From assembly GCF_014229245.1 (NCBI RefSeq), contig NZ_JAARZJ010000006.1, positions 1-64,000 of the forward strand: 64,000 nt of DNA. Direction: 5' to 3'. Positions 16,497 through 25,322 of the stretch are shown piece after piece. A program made the position numbers and the translations under genes. The stretch's first letter is position 1; each line of letters opens with the position of its first letter. A model generated the notes under the pieces. It was not told where the DNA came from. It worked only from the letters and a program-made list of their open reading frames with translations, and ran no database searches. This stretch comes from Listeria farberi (GTDB taxonomy: Bacteria; Bacillota; Bacilli; Lactobacillales; Listeriaceae).

Positions 16497-17495
16497 ATGA
16501 AAGTGGTAGGATTAACAAAGGCATCAACTGATTTCGTGGATATGGAAATCAAACAACCAGTGCCAGAAAATCATGATTTATTAGTAAAAATTAAAGCGAT
16601 TTCCATCAATCCAGTAGACACTAAACAACGCGAAGCAACCAAACTAACAGGAGATGAAGTTAGGATTTTAGGTTGGGATGCAGTTGGTGAAGTAGTGGAG
16701 ATTGGTTCAGAAGTGACTTTATTTAAAACGGGACAAGAAGTATATTTTGCTGGCGATGTTACAAGACCTGGTGCATATGCCGAATTCACGTTAATTGATG
16801 AACGACTAGTCGGTTTGAAACCCAAACATTTAAGTTTAGAAGAAGCCGCTGCAATGCCACTGACAACTATTACTGCATGGGAAGCTCTTTTTGACCGTTT
16901 GGGAATTGTTGAGGCCGATAAAGGAAAATCCATTTTAATCATTAATGGAGCTGGTGGAGTGGGTTCGATTGCGACTCAACTAGCTGCAAACATTGGACTT
17001 AATGTCATCGCTACAGCATCACGTGAAGAAACAATAGAATGGACGAAGAAACACGGTGCAAATCACATCATTAATCACCGAGAAAATTTAACAAAACAAT
17101 TGAAAGAACTTGGTTTTGAACAAGGTGTCGACTTTATTTTGTGTTTGCATAATACAAATGCTCACTGGGATGATATGCAAGAAGCAATTCGACCACAAGG
17201 CAAAATTTGTTCAATCGTGGAACTTGCAAAACCAGTGAAGATGTCTCTTTTAAAAGACAAGAGTGCTACTTTCAGCTATGAATTTATGTTTACTCGTTCG
17301 AAATACAATACAGAAGATAAAATCAAACAGCATGAAATCCTTACAGAAGCAGCGAACATGCTAGATAAAGGAGACTTAACATCAACATTAAATAAAATGT
17401 TATCTCCTCTAAATGCAAAAACGGTAGAAGAAGCTCACAAAATTATCTCATCCGGAAAAATGATTGGAAAATTAGTAGTGAAAGGATTTGAGTGA
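16497..17495 (+). CDS. Zinc-type alcohol dehydrogenase/quinone oxidoreductase (MDR family)
   Basis: 332 aa. GroES-like N-terminus with the region GDEVRILGWDAVGEVVEIGSEV, and a Rossmann domain with INGAGGVGSIATQLA near residue 145. The Cys/His set that binds catalytic zinc in true alcohol dehydrogenases is absent, so an NADPH-dependent quinone or enone reductase of the ZADH/YfmJ type is more likely. ATG at 16497 follows GAGAGGTG. The stop overlaps the next gene, so it leads a three-gene string with the RibD-like reductase and nicotinamidase. Confidence 0.85.
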   Translation: MKVVGLTKASTDFVDMEIKQPVPENHDLLVKIKAISINPVDTKQREATKLTGDEVRILGWDAVGEVVEIGSEVTLFKTGQEVYFAGDVTRPGAYAEFTLIDERLVGLKPKHLSLEEAAAMPLTTITAWEALFDRLGIVEADKGKSILIINGAGGVGSIATQLAANIGLNVIATASREETIEWTKKHGANHIINHRENLTKQLKELGFEQGVDFILCLHNTNAHWDDMQEAIRPQGKICSIVELAKPVKMSLLKDKSATFSYEFMFTRSKYNTEDKIKQHEILTEAANMLDKGDLTSTLNKMLSPLNAKTVEEAHKIISSGKMIGKLVVKGFE

Positions 17496-17497
17496 TT

Positions 17498-18022
17498 ATG
17501 AGTGAAAAACAAGTTGCGCTATATATTGCAGTGAGTTTGGACGGCTACATTGCGGATGAAACTGGCAGCGTAGAATGGCTAGAATCTGTTGATAGCGAAG
17601 GTGATGCGGGTTATGAGGCCTTCTTTGATAACGTGGATACGGTTGTAATGGGACGGACTACGTATCAACAAATTTTCTCGCTCACTGATACATTCCCATA
17701 CAGCAAAAAAGATGTCTATGTTTTTTCCAACACGAAAGCTGGGACAAAAGATGAATACGCTGACTTTGTTGCCGGCACAGTAGACACTTGGTTAAATAAC
17801 ATTGACGGTGAAAAAATTTGGCTTGTAGGTGGTGCGAAATTAGTAAAGCAATTTTTAAAAGAGAGAGCAATTGATCGGTTTGTCATAACGATTGCACCTA
17901 TTATTCTAGGAAAAGGAATTCCGCTTTTTGAAGAGGACCAGGAACATGCGCTAGAACTAGAAGAAGTAACGCGTTTCGGCCAGTTCGCGCAACTAACGTA
18001 TAAAAACTTGGAGGAAAATTAA
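17498..18022 (+). CDS. Dihydrofolate reductase-like/RibD C-terminal domain protein
   Basis: 174 aa. The pattern ALYIAVSLDGYIAD, VVMGRTTYQQIF near 49 and IWLVGGAKLVKQFL near 106 is that of RibD_C proteins such as YyaP and YwjB, which share the dihydrofolate reductase fold and bind NADPH. These are not the essential folate enzyme and their substrate is unknown. A GTG at 17492, overlapping the previous stop, is an alternative start closer to AAAGGA. The gene abuts the nicotinamidase (no gap), so coupled expression is likely. Confidence 0.8.
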   Translation: MSEKQVALYIAVSLDGYIADETGSVEWLESVDSEGDAGYEAFFDNVDTVVMGRTTYQQIFSLTDTFPYSKKDVYVFSNTKAGTKDEYADFVAGTVDTWLNNIDGEKIWLVGGAKLVKQFLKERAIDRFVITIAPIILGKGIPLFEEDQEHALELEEVTRFGQFAQLTYKNLEEN

Positions 18023-18655
18023 ATGAAAATTGCAGCTTTTGATATTGATGCGCAAAAAGGATTCACGCCGCTTTGTCCCGATGAATTACCAGTTTCGGGC
18101 GGTGACGAAATTGTGCCGGAACTTAATTTTATGGCAAGTCTTGCTTCTATTCGAATTGGTAGTAAAGACGCGCATCCGCAAAATGCCGTATGGGTAGTTG
18201 ATTCCAAAGACGAAATGTTGACTGAACTCGAATATCCAAATGCGGACCGAACTTGGGTTAGACACTGTGAACCAGGTACAAAAGGTTTTGAATTATTAGA
18301 TGGTTTGCCAGTTGTTACTGATTATGATTACTTTATTTGGAAAGGCATGGAGCCAGACATTCATCCGTACGGCGCTTGTTATCACGATATTGTTGAACAG
18401 CTTTCAACAGGTGTACTAGAATATTTACGGGAACAACAGGTGGATTTAGTTCTTGTTGGAGGTTTAGCTTTTGATTTTTGTGTGAAAACTACGGTTATAC
18501 AGTTAAGTAGGGCAGGCTTTTCTGTATTAGTTTATTTACCAGCGACACGTGCATTATCTGAACAAGGTTTTGATAAAACAAAAGAGCAATTAGCAAATAC
18601 CGAGAAAGTGCAGCTTATCGAAACAAGGGAGGAACTTGTCGCCTACTGCCAGTGA
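18023..18655 (+). CDS. Nicotinamidase (isochorismatase-like cysteine hydrolase)
   Basis: 210 aa. The catalytic triad is readable: Asp9 in FDIDAQKGF, a Lys near 110, and Cys153 in LAFDFCVKTT; metal ligands are expected near DAHPQN. It converts nicotinamide to nicotinate and ammonia for NAD salvage. GGAGG lies directly upstream. Neighbours are two likely NAD(P)H-using enzymes, which fits pyridine nucleotide metabolism. I recall lmo2571. Confidence 0.88.
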   Translation: MKIAAFDIDAQKGFTPLCPDELPVSGGDEIVPELNFMASLASIRIGSKDAHPQNAVWVVDSKDEMLTELEYPNADRTWVRHCEPGTKGFELLDGLPVVTDYDYFIWKGMEPDIHPYGACYHDIVEQLSTGVLEYLREQQVDLVLVGGLAFDFCVKTTVIQLSRAGFSVLVYLPATRALSEQGFDKTKEQLANTEKVQLIETREELVAYCQ

Positions 18656-18678
18656 TTATATTGGAAGAGGTGAGGGGA

Positions 18679-19293
18679 ATGAGGAAAGTTGGTATATTTC
18701 CTAGTATGATAATTCTTTTCACAGTAGGAATTTCTGCTGTGTTATATCCGCTATTACCTTCTGAAGTGGCGGTACATTTCGGCACGGACTTCTCCCCAGA
18801 TATGTTTATGCAAAAGTGGCTCGGTTTAATTCTGATTCCTTTTTTAATGATTATGTTCACAGGAACAGAATATTATGGGAAAGAAAAAGTGAACCAAGAG
18901 AGTTTGCTTGAATTTGAATATTGTTTTAGACTGTTGTTAGTACTCCTAACGATTATTCAAATGAGTATTATTGTATACGCACTAGGTTACGATATCCCAA
19001 CTGGTAGATTTTCTTTAGTCACAGTAGGAGCATTCATGTTTGTTGTTGCAGCTTACATTCAATACTCAAAAAAACTCTTTAAATTTTTAACGATGATTGG
19101 TTTTAAAAAGATTGATGCATGGTCAAGAAATCTACTTAGAAAAATCACAACTGTTACACTTAATATAGCTGGTACAATCTGTTTTATCCTTGCTTTGTTT
19201 ATGCGTAATGATCCCAGTTACTTAATGTTAGCAATGTTGATGGCGATGTGTATTATTGTAGTTGGTTCAGGAGTTTACCTTAACAAGAAATAA
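18679..19293 (+). CDS. DUF1648 membrane protein
   Basis: 204 aa with about five or six hydrophobic helices. The N-terminal stretch ALYPLLPSEVAVHFG-like (LLPSEVAVHFGTDFSPD near 22-38) is the DUF1648 signature found in SdpI-like and related membrane proteins. Function unknown; some relatives give immunity to membrane-active toxins. ATG at 18679 follows GAGGTGAGGGG; the longer reading from 18652 has no such site. It probably shares the transcript of the preceding genes. Confidence 0.75.
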   Translation: MRKVGIFPSMIILFTVGISAVLYPLLPSEVAVHFGTDFSPDMFMQKWLGLILIPFLMIMFTGTEYYGKEKVNQESLLEFEYCFRLLLVLLTIIQMSIIVYALGYDIPTGRFSLVTVGAFMFVVAAYIQYSKKLFKFLTMIGFKKIDAWSRNLLRKITTVTLNIAGTICFILALFMRNDPSYLMLAMLMAMCIIVVGSGVYLNKK

Positions 19294-19310
19294 AAATATA
19301 ACAGTTTTTA

Positions 19311-19340
19311 TTTACAAGTGATACAGTTCCGGTTTATAAT
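19311..19340 (+). promoter_or_regulatory. SigA-type promoter upstream of the peptide-binding protein
   Basis: TTTACA (19311-19316), 18 bp, TATAAT (19335-19340). The expected start, near 19346, coincides with the first base of the hairpin described next. A partial cre-like sequence (complement TTGTAAGCGCTTTT, about 19398-19411) lies before the start codon. Confidence 0.6.
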
Positions 19341-19345
19341 GGTGG

Positions 19346-19389
19346 CGGAAGTTCTGCGCGAATTTGGCAGGAAGTCCGTCATTTTTTTT
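19346..19389 (+). terminator. Hairpin with eight T between promoter and peptide-binding protein gene
   Basis: CGGA...TCCG and CTGC...GCAG arms (19346-19378) form an imperfect stem followed by TC, A and eight T. It may terminate the DUF1648 transcript or act as an attenuator for the downstream gene, because a promoter-like sequence lies just before it. Confidence 0.6.
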
Positions 19390-19428
19390 GCGTAATCAAA
19401 AAGCGCTTACAAAAGAGGAGGAGAAATA

Positions 19429-21090
19429 TTGCATAAAACAGCCAGAAAAATAGTAGTGGCACTCAGCTTGTTATGTTTACTAGTACTTACAGCATGTCAG
19501 TCTGGCGAAAAAGGGGAAAGTGAAAAAGTAACATCAGAAAAGAAAGCAAAAGTTGTTAACATCATGGAAACGAGTGGAATTCCAAATGCAAGTCCGACAC
19601 TCGCAGACAATAGTGTAAGTTTTCGAGTAATCAATCAAATTTTTGAAGGATTATATCGATTAGATAAAAATGGGAAACCGGCGCTAGCACTAGCTGCCAG
19701 TGAACCAGAAGAAAAAGATGGCGGGAAAACGCTTGTTTTTAAAATTCGCAAAGATGCCAATTGGTCAAACGGCGACCCAGTGACGGCTCAAGATTTTGAA
19801 TACGCTTGGAAAAAAGTGGTAGACCCAAAAACTGCCGCTGCATACGGACCACAAATGGAAGAAATCGTCAAAAATGCCACCCAAATTTTGAAAGGTGAAA
19901 TGTCACCAAATGAACTTGGAATCAAAGCGTTAGACGACAAAACATTACAAATCGAACTAGAAAATCCACTGCCGATTTTCAAAGAGCTCCTAACGACCGG
20001 TACGTTCTTCCCACAAAATCAAGCATTTGTAGAAAAACAAGGTGACCGTTACGGAACAAAAAGCGACACGTTGATTTCCAACGGCCCGTACAAATTAGAA
20101 AATTGGAATGGCACAAATATGACATGGGATTATGTTAAAAATCCGACTTACTGGGATAAAAAGAACGTCCCAACTGAAAAAATCCATGTAACAGTCGTAA
20201 AAGATACTAATGCCGCTTTAAATTTATACAATACAAACAAATTGGACCGAGTGGAACTTGACGGCGAATTTGTTAAACAATATAAAGATGATAAAAATTT
20301 CCATAAAGAAGCAACTGGACGCTCTGTCTATATGAAGATGAATCAAGGTAAAGATGGCGTGAAAACGGATTTAGCCAACTTGAATTTACGTCGTGCTTTA
20401 GCAATGTCTATTGATAAAACGGGCATGGTTAACACACTTCTTGCTAATGGTTCCAAAGCATTAAATGGAGATGTTCCTGCTGACATTATGTTTGACCCAG
20501 AAACAAAAGAAGATTTCCGTAAACAAAACGGGGATTTACTCAAATTTGATCAACAAGAAGCAATAAGCGCTTGGAAACAAGGCTTAAAAGAAATTGGGGA
20601 ATCAGAATTAACACTGACTTTAACAAGTGGTGATACATCTCTACAACGCAAACAAACAGAATTTATCCAAAATCAATTGGAAGAAAACCTTCCTGGACTA
20701 ACTATCAAACTAAAAAATGTTACGAACCAAGCTAGTTTCCAAGCGGACGTTACACAAGACTTTGAACTACTACTAGGGGGTTGGGGAGGCGATTATCAAG
20801 ACCCACTAACATATCTCAACTTATTCCTCACAAACAGCCCAGGGAACCATACAGGCTTCTCAGACGCGAAATACGATGAACTAGTCCTTGGCGCGAAAGG
20901 TAAACTCTCAGCAGACCCGGAAAAAAGATGGCAAGCCTTACTAGAAGCTGAACAAATCTTGCTGAAAGATAACGCCGTACTCATTCCGCTATATCAAGGC
21001 GGCCGAGCATACTTGCAAAAAAGCAATCTGAAAAACTATACAACTTATCCAATTGGGTCAGAAAACTATAAATGGATTGAAAAAAATTAA
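19429..21090 (+). CDS. Oligopeptide ABC transporter substrate-binding lipoprotein (OppA/DppE-like)
   Basis: 553 aa. The signal peptide ends at a lipobox (LTACQ near residues 20-24), so it is anchored to the outer face of the membrane. The SBP_bac_5 fold is clear: VSFRVINQIFEGLYRLD near 61, FKIRKDANWSNGDPVTAQDFEYAWKKV (read in parts) near 105-125, and SNGPYKLENW near 215. It binds peptides for import or sensing. No permease or ATPase gene is adjacent, so it must use a transporter encoded elsewhere. TTG start with GAGGAGG upstream. I recall lmo2569. Confidence 0.9.
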   Translation: MHKTARKIVVALSLLCLLVLTACQSGEKGESEKVTSEKKAKVVNIMETSGIPNASPTLADNSVSFRVINQIFEGLYRLDKNGKPALALAASEPEEKDGGKTLVFKIRKDANWSNGDPVTAQDFEYAWKKVVDPKTAAAYGPQMEEIVKNATQILKGEMSPNELGIKALDDKTLQIELENPLPIFKELLTTGTFFPQNQAFVEKQGDRYGTKSDTLISNGPYKLENWNGTNMTWDYVKNPTYWDKKNVPTEKIHVTVVKDTNAALNLYNTNKLDRVELDGEFVKQYKDDKNFHKEATGRSVYMKMNQGKDGVKTDLANLNLRRALAMSIDKTGMVNTLLANGSKALNGDVPADIMFDPETKEDFRKQNGDLLKFDQQEAISAWKQGLKEIGESELTLTLTSGDTSLQRKQTEFIQNQLEENLPGLTIKLKNVTNQASFQADVTQDFELLLGGWGGDYQDPLTYLNLFLTNSPGNHTGFSDAKYDELVLGAKGKLSADPEKRWQALLEAEQILLKDNAVLIPLYQGGRAYLQKSNLKNYTTYPIGSENYKWIEKN

Positions 21091-21098
21091 TTTAAAAT

Positions 21099-21130
21099 GA
21101 GTCTAGTTAACTATACTAGACTCGTTTTTT
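21099..21130 (+). terminator. Terminator of the peptide-binding protein gene
   Basis: Stem GAGTCTAG (21099-21106)/CTAGACTC (21116-21123) followed by G and seven T. Confidence 0.85.
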
Positions 21131-21245
21131 TATACCCGAATGAAAATAAGACTTAGGATGTACCAATTTTCAGCCTAGAGCCGTTCGTTCCTTTTTTAGA
21201 TGTCCTCTATAATTAACCTATCAACAAAAAAGGACGGTAAAAACA

Positions 21246-21569
21246 ATGAAAAAGGGACTTTTCGGTTTACTGGCTGCAATTTTTGTATTAACAATGGTTG
21301 TAATTGAATTTTCAGCACCAGTTGGATCAGCAGCAAATACATATTACGTTACAATCAAAAACGATGGAAAAGAAGTTACCAAGTCGAAGTTCAAAGGGTA
21401 TTCTTTCCGCGAATCGTGTCTAGATAATCAAGGAAACAGTCACCAAGTTAACTTCATGTCAACTACACAACTTAAAAAGAACAAACAGTATAAAATCGTC
21501 GTTCAAGACAACGAACTACTCGTTCAAGCCAAAGAAATAAACAGTGTTCCACTTGCAAGTAGCAAATAA
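21246..21569 (+). CDS. YxeA-family secreted protein
   Basis: 107 aa. An N-terminal signal/anchor helix (about 5-27, with a possible cleavage after GSA-A) precedes a small beta-rich domain: NTYYVTIKNDGKEV, a central NQGNSHQVNFMSTTQLKKNKQYKI region, and a C-terminal VQAKEINSVP. This matches the YxeA (DUF1093) pattern. Function unknown. A TATAAT lies near 21210, and GGACGGTAA precedes the ATG. It is followed by a small membrane protein gene with a 22-base gap. Confidence 0.75.
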   Translation: MKKGLFGLLAAIFVLTMVVIEFSAPVGSAANTYYVTIKNDGKEVTKSKFKGYSFRESCLDNQGNSHQVNFMSTTQLKKNKQYKIVVQDNELLVQAKEINSVPLASSK

Positions 21570-21591
21570 AATTAGAAAAGAGGAAAAAATC

Positions 21592-21795
21592 ATGAACAGT
21601 TTTTGGAAAATATTTTTTACAGTTATTTTAGGATTTATTGCACTTAATATCGTACTGGATATTGTTGGAATCACACTTCACTTCTTATTCCCAGTCCTTG
21701 TACTAGGTGGAATTGGATATTTACTTTATCGCATGTGGGGAAATTCTCCGAAACATACAAGTCAACGCGACAAGAAAGACCGTTACGATTGGTAA
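21592..21795 (+). CDS. Small membrane protein, two hydrophobic segments
   Basis: 67 aa with helices near 3-23 and 28-45, then a polar tail ending SQRDKKDRYDW. GAGGAAAAA precedes the ATG; a longer reading from 21544 would overlap the yxeA-like gene. No named family recognised. It probably shares the transcript of the YxeA-like gene, with a terminator just downstream. Confidence 0.7.
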   Translation: MNSFWKIFFTVILGFIALNIVLDIVGITLHFLFPVLVLGGIGYLLYRMWGNSPKHTSQRDKKDRYDW

Positions 21796-21835
21796 AATTT
21801 TGCTAAATAAGCTCCCTAGGCTTTTAGATATACAG

Positions 21836-21870
21836 AACCTAATTTCTTTTACAGAAGTTAGGTTTTTTTG
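21836..21870 (+). terminator. Terminator of the yxeA-like unit
   Basis: Stem AACCTAATTTCT (21836-21847)/AGAAGTTAGGTT (21853-21864, one G-T pair) with a T run. Confidence 0.82.
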
Positions 21871-21916
21871 TATGGTAAGTTTGTTATAATAAGGTAAAGG
21901 AAATGAGGCGATGAAA

Positions 21917-22003
21917 ATGAAAAAAGATATAATTACCAAATCTATTGTTATATCAATCATTACAGTCTTAGTTTTCAACATTAAACGTAAAAAAGTAAAA
22001 TAA
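21917..22003 (+). CDS. Very small single-TM protein
   Basis: 28 aa. One hydrophobic helix (about IVISIITVLVF) with a Lys-rich tail (KRKKVK). A TATAAT (21885-21890) and a GAGG ribosome site eight bases before the ATG support expression; ATG at 21911 is an alternative. No family recognised. Small tail-basic membrane peptides of this kind may be regulators or toxin-like peptides; that is only a possibility. Confidence 0.45.
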   Translation: MKKDIITKSIVISIITVLVFNIKRKKVK

Positions 22004-22076
22004 GCATCAAAAATCTAAAAATAACGATTAAATGGCTATTTTAAGCCGTTTGTAACTAAAGTGGCAACATATATGC

Positions 22077-22082
22077 TATAAT
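22077..22082 (+). promoter_or_regulatory. Extended -10 promoter of lipL
   Basis: TGCTATAAT is an extended -10; the -35 is poor. The start codon follows 30 bases downstream after GGAGG. Confidence 0.5.
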
Positions 22083-22112
22083 AGCAAAAAGAAAATCACG
22101 GAGGACATAGAG

Positions 22113-22949
22113 ATGGACATTGAAAACACATTATTAAAGCAAGAATCATGGCGTTTCATTGATAATACAACAATCAACCCAGCTTTTGATGCTATTCAAT
22201 CATTTGCGACTGACGATACGTTATGTCGTTCAGTTGGAGCGAGAATGGTGCCGTCCACTGTTCGAGGTTGGGTTCATGAAAAAACAGTTTCCCTTGGAAT
22301 ACAAGATTCTAAGTTACCAGATATAGATAAGGGGATTGCTTTTTTACAGGAACAAGGTTATAGAGTAGTAGTTCGAAACTCCGGTGGTTTAGCAGTTGTA
22401 CTTGATGCAGGTGTGCTTAATCTCTCCATGGTACTTCCAGACGCTGAACGTGGAATTGCGATTGAACGGGGTTATGAAACTATGTTTACCTTGATTAAGG
22501 ATATGTTTGTAGATTGTAATGAAGTAATTGAAGCGAAGGAAATCGTGAATTCTTATTGTCCTGGAAGCTATGATCTTAGCATACAAGGACAGAAATTTGC
22601 TGGGATTTCACAACGTAGAATGGCGAAAGGTGTCGCTGTTCAAATTTATTTAGCTGTTGATGGCAATCAAGACGCTCGCTCAGAACTAATTCGCAATTTT
22701 TATGCAATCAGTGGGAAAGACAAGCAAACCAAATATAGTTTTCCAGATGTGGATCCAGAAGTTATGGGTACGCTAGCTGATTTAATGAAAGAGAATATTA
22801 CTGTTAATGGATGTTTAGTACGATTATTTAATAGTTTGCGTCATTATGCAGGTGAACTTGAATCAGGCACTCTGACTTCAGAAGAACTCGATTTATTTCC
22901 AGCCTACTATGAACGTTTAATTGCCCGAAATGATAAAGTGCTTTCTTAA
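22113..22949 (+). CDS. lipL: Lipoyl/octanoyl amidotransferase LipL
   Basis: 278 aa. BPL/LplA/LipB-family fold with VVVRNSGGLAVVLDAGVLNLSMVLP near 89-113 and the catalytic Cys149 in SYCPGSYDLSIQGQKFAGIS, aligned with Cys150 of Bacillus LipL. It transfers octanoyl or lipoyl groups from GcvH to the E2 subunits of 2-oxoacid dehydrogenases. No LplA-type ATP-binding C-terminal domain is present. A homologue with this role was described in L. monocytogenes (lmo2566, from memory). It precedes an HD hydrolase gene by 23 bases, as in some other Firmicutes. Confidence 0.88.
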   Translation: MDIENTLLKQESWRFIDNTTINPAFDAIQSFATDDTLCRSVGARMVPSTVRGWVHEKTVSLGIQDSKLPDIDKGIAFLQEQGYRVVVRNSGGLAVVLDAGVLNLSMVLPDAERGIAIERGYETMFTLIKDMFVDCNEVIEAKEIVNSYCPGSYDLSIQGQKFAGISQRRMAKGVAVQIYLAVDGNQDARSELIRNFYAISGKDKQTKYSFPDVDPEVMGTLADLMKENITVNGCLVRLFNSLRHYAGELESGTLTSEELDLFPAYYERLIARNDKVLS

Positions 22950-22972
22950 ATTACATAAAAGGAGAGGGTAGC

Positions 22973-24295
22973 GTGAGTTATTTAACGGAAAAGTTAATTG
23001 AAGAAAAAGTGTTCAAAGATCCAGTTCATGGTTACGTCCATGTTTCTGATAAGTTAATTTGGGATTTAATTGCAACCAAAGAATTTCAGCGATTGCGACG
23101 AATACACCAATTAGGCACGACTTCGCTTACGTTCCATGGAGCCGAACATAGTCGTTTCAATCATTCTTTAGGTGTGTATGAGATTGTTCGCCAAATTATT
23201 GATGTGACTTTTGCAAAAGAACCACAATTAGATCCTCTAGAACGAATGGTGGCTTTATGTGCCGCGCTTTTACACGATTTAGGTCATGGCCCATTTTCCC
23301 ATGCATTTGAGAAGGTTTTTGGCACGGATCATGAGGAGTATACGCAAGCAATTATTATTGGCAATACAGAAGTTAGCGAAGTGCTTTCACGAGTTAGCGA
23401 TAATTTTCCGCTAAAGGTTGCCTCGATTATTAAGAAAAACTACCCTAATCAAACGCTAGTTAAGTTGATTTCGAGCCAAATTGACGCTGACCGAATGGAC
23501 TACTTATTACGGGATGCGTATTATACAGGGGTTAGTTATGGGAAGTTTGATTTAGAACGGATATTACGAGTGCTTCGACCTAGCCCTGATGGTAATGGGG
23601 TTATTGTGAAGTACTCCGGAATGCATGCTGTGGAAGATTATATTATGAGCCGTTACCAAATGTATCAGCAAGTGTATTTTCATCCAGTGAGCCGGAGTGG
23701 GGAAGTATTGTTATGGAAAATCCTCGAACGAGCGAAGAAGTTGTATTGCGCGGGTTATGATTTTAAAGTCTCTCCCATACAAGTTTTACCGTTTTTTGTA
23801 AATGAAGTGAGTTTAAAAGACTATATTGTGCTTGATGATATTGTTTTAATGTATTATTTCTCGATTTGGCAAGAGGAAACGGATCCGATTTTGAGTGATT
23901 TATGTAGCCGCTTTTTAAATAGAAGATTGCTCAGGTATCTTAATTATAATCCGAAAGAAGATGCTGAACTATACACTGAATTAAAAGGATTGTTAGAAAA
24001 AGCTGATATCGATCCTTCGTACTATTTAGTAGTTGATTCTTCTAGTGACCTGCCGTATGATTATTATCTTCCAGGCGTTGGTAGCGGAAAAGAACCTATA
24101 AAACTGCTTATGGGCAATGGCGAACTGCGTGAACTGTCGACTGAATCACCAGTTGTTGAAGCAATCGGGCGGGAACGTCGAACAGATATCAAACTATATT
24201 ATCCACTTGACTTCATTGAGAGCGGACGAGTTGAGCAGGAGATAGCTGAAAGAATGATTTCATTAATTCATGCGCATTCATTAAAAGAAAAATAA
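22973..24295 (+). CDS. HD-domain phosphohydrolase (YwfO-like, dGTPase-related)
   Basis: 440 aa. Phosphohydrolase motifs: FQRLRRIHQLGTT near 37, GAEHSRFNHSLGVYE (H...), LLHDLGHGPFSHAFE (HD) near 100, and SQIDADRMDYLLRDAYYTG near 168. The pattern is that of SAMHD1/dGTPase-like proteins; the Bacillus homologue YwfO is thought to act on nucleotides. GTG start with GGAGAGG upstream. It likely shares the lipL transcript. Confidence 0.87.
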   Translation: MSYLTEKLIEEKVFKDPVHGYVHVSDKLIWDLIATKEFQRLRRIHQLGTTSLTFHGAEHSRFNHSLGVYEIVRQIIDVTFAKEPQLDPLERMVALCAALLHDLGHGPFSHAFEKVFGTDHEEYTQAIIIGNTEVSEVLSRVSDNFPLKVASIIKKNYPNQTLVKLISSQIDADRMDYLLRDAYYTGVSYGKFDLERILRVLRPSPDGNGVIVKYSGMHAVEDYIMSRYQMYQQVYFHPVSRSGEVLLWKILERAKKLYCAGYDFKVSPIQVLPFFVNEVSLKDYIVLDDIVLMYYFSIWQEETDPILSDLCSRFLNRRLLRYLNYNPKEDAELYTELKGLLEKADIDPSYYLVVDSSSDLPYDYYLPGVGSGKEPIKLLMGNGELRELSTESPVVEAIGRERRTDIKLYYPLDFIESGRVEQEIAERMISLIHAHSLKEK

Positions 24296-24297
24296 AA

Positions 24298-24323
24298 GAA
24301 GCAAGGCGGTTAAACCTTGCTTC
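24298..24323. terminator. Terminator between convergent genes
   Basis: GAAGCAAGG (24298-24306) pairs with CCTTGCTTC (24315-24323). A/T-rich flanks allow weak termination both ways. Confidence 0.65.
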
Positions 24324-24332
24324 AAATAATGC

Positions 24333-24518
24333 TTAAATATCAGATTTTCTTACGCCGCCAACACCGTAATCAGTTTTTTTCATTTCTTCTAAAATTACGT
24401 GAATATTTTCTTTTGGCGCCTTTAGGTTTTTAGAAACTACGTCAGTTACTTCGCTGACTAAAGCTTTCTTTTGGTCATCACTGCGACCTTCTAAGAATTG
24501 AATGGTAACAAATGGCAT
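24333..24518 (-). CDS. 4-oxalocrotonate tautomerase family protein
   Basis: 61 aa, the typical size. Pro follows the initiator Met (MPFVTIQFLEGRS), giving the catalytic N-terminal proline after Met removal; the Arg in GRS is also conserved. Such proteins tautomerise keto-enol substrates; in Bacillus the homologue YwhB has weak activity. The start was set at 24518, after GAGGTGAG on the minus strand; the longer reading would hide the proline. Confidence 0.88.
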   Translation of the reverse strand: MPFVTIQFLEGRSDDQKKALVSEVTDVVSKNLKAPKENIHVILEEMKKTDYGVGGVRKSDI

Positions 24519-24591
24519 TTTCTCACCTCGATAAAAGTTTTTTTCATTATAGCACATAAAAATTACTCTATAAAAGATAAAGGAGGCGCTT

Positions 24592-25245
24592 ATGCCTAGT
24601 TTTCTCGCTTATCCCCTTGAAATGATACCTTATGTTGTAATTACACTTTTAATTGCCTTTACGATTCACGAATGGGCGCATGCATTAGTAGCGCTAGCAT
24701 TTGGTGATGATACCGCAAAAAATCAAGGTCGTTTATCCTTAAATCCACTTGTACATATTGATTTGTTTGGCTTATTAATGATTTTAATTGCTGGGTTTGG
24801 TTGGGCTAAACCGACCCCGGTCAACCGTTTTAAATTAAAGAAAAGACGTCTTGGCAGTATTCTTGTCACCCTCGCCGGCCCGGTAAGCAACTTACTATTA
24901 GCAATTTTGGGCGTTGGTTTGTACGCACTTTTTCTAAACTATGCATTTTTTACCTATGGTTCAGTGACAGAAACATTTTTAATGATTTTTGTGCAATTAA
25001 ACCTTGTTTTATTTGTATTTAATTTAATTCCAATTCCGCCATTAGATGGGTACCAAATATTAGTAGAATTCTTACCGATGTCAGCTAGAGCTAAACTCGA
25101 GCCAGTGGAACGCTATGCAATGCTTATTTTCTTAGTTATAGCTTTAACACCAATTTCCAATTTTACCATTCAACCAATTTTCGACACAGTTATTCCGTTT
25201 GTTTTTGATATAATATTGATGATTTTCGGACTATCATCATTTTAA
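24592..25245 (+). CDS. Site-2 protease-family metallopeptidase (M50, YwhC-like)
   Basis: 217 aa, with about five or six membrane helices. The zinc motif HEWAH (near 25-29) lies in the first half, and the third-ligand motif IPIPPLDGYQI near 145 in the second. These intramembrane proteases cut membrane-bound substrates; the target of the YwhC branch is unknown. AAGGAGG precedes the ATG. Divergent from the tautomerase gene. Confidence 0.87.
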   Translation: MPSFLAYPLEMIPYVVITLLIAFTIHEWAHALVALAFGDDTAKNQGRLSLNPLVHIDLFGLLMILIAGFGWAKPTPVNRFKLKKRRLGSILVTLAGPVSNLLLAILGVGLYALFLNYAFFTYGSVTETFLMIFVQLNLVLFVFNLIPIPPLDGYQILVEFLPMSARAKLEPVERYAMLIFLVIALTPISNFTIQPIFDTVIPFVFDIILMIFGLSSF

Positions 25246-25322
25246 CTTGTTGCTTTTCATGCTGTTTTTCACTATAATATAATGCGTCTATTCTTCTGAC
25301 CGGAAAGGGGTAAATAAGCGAT

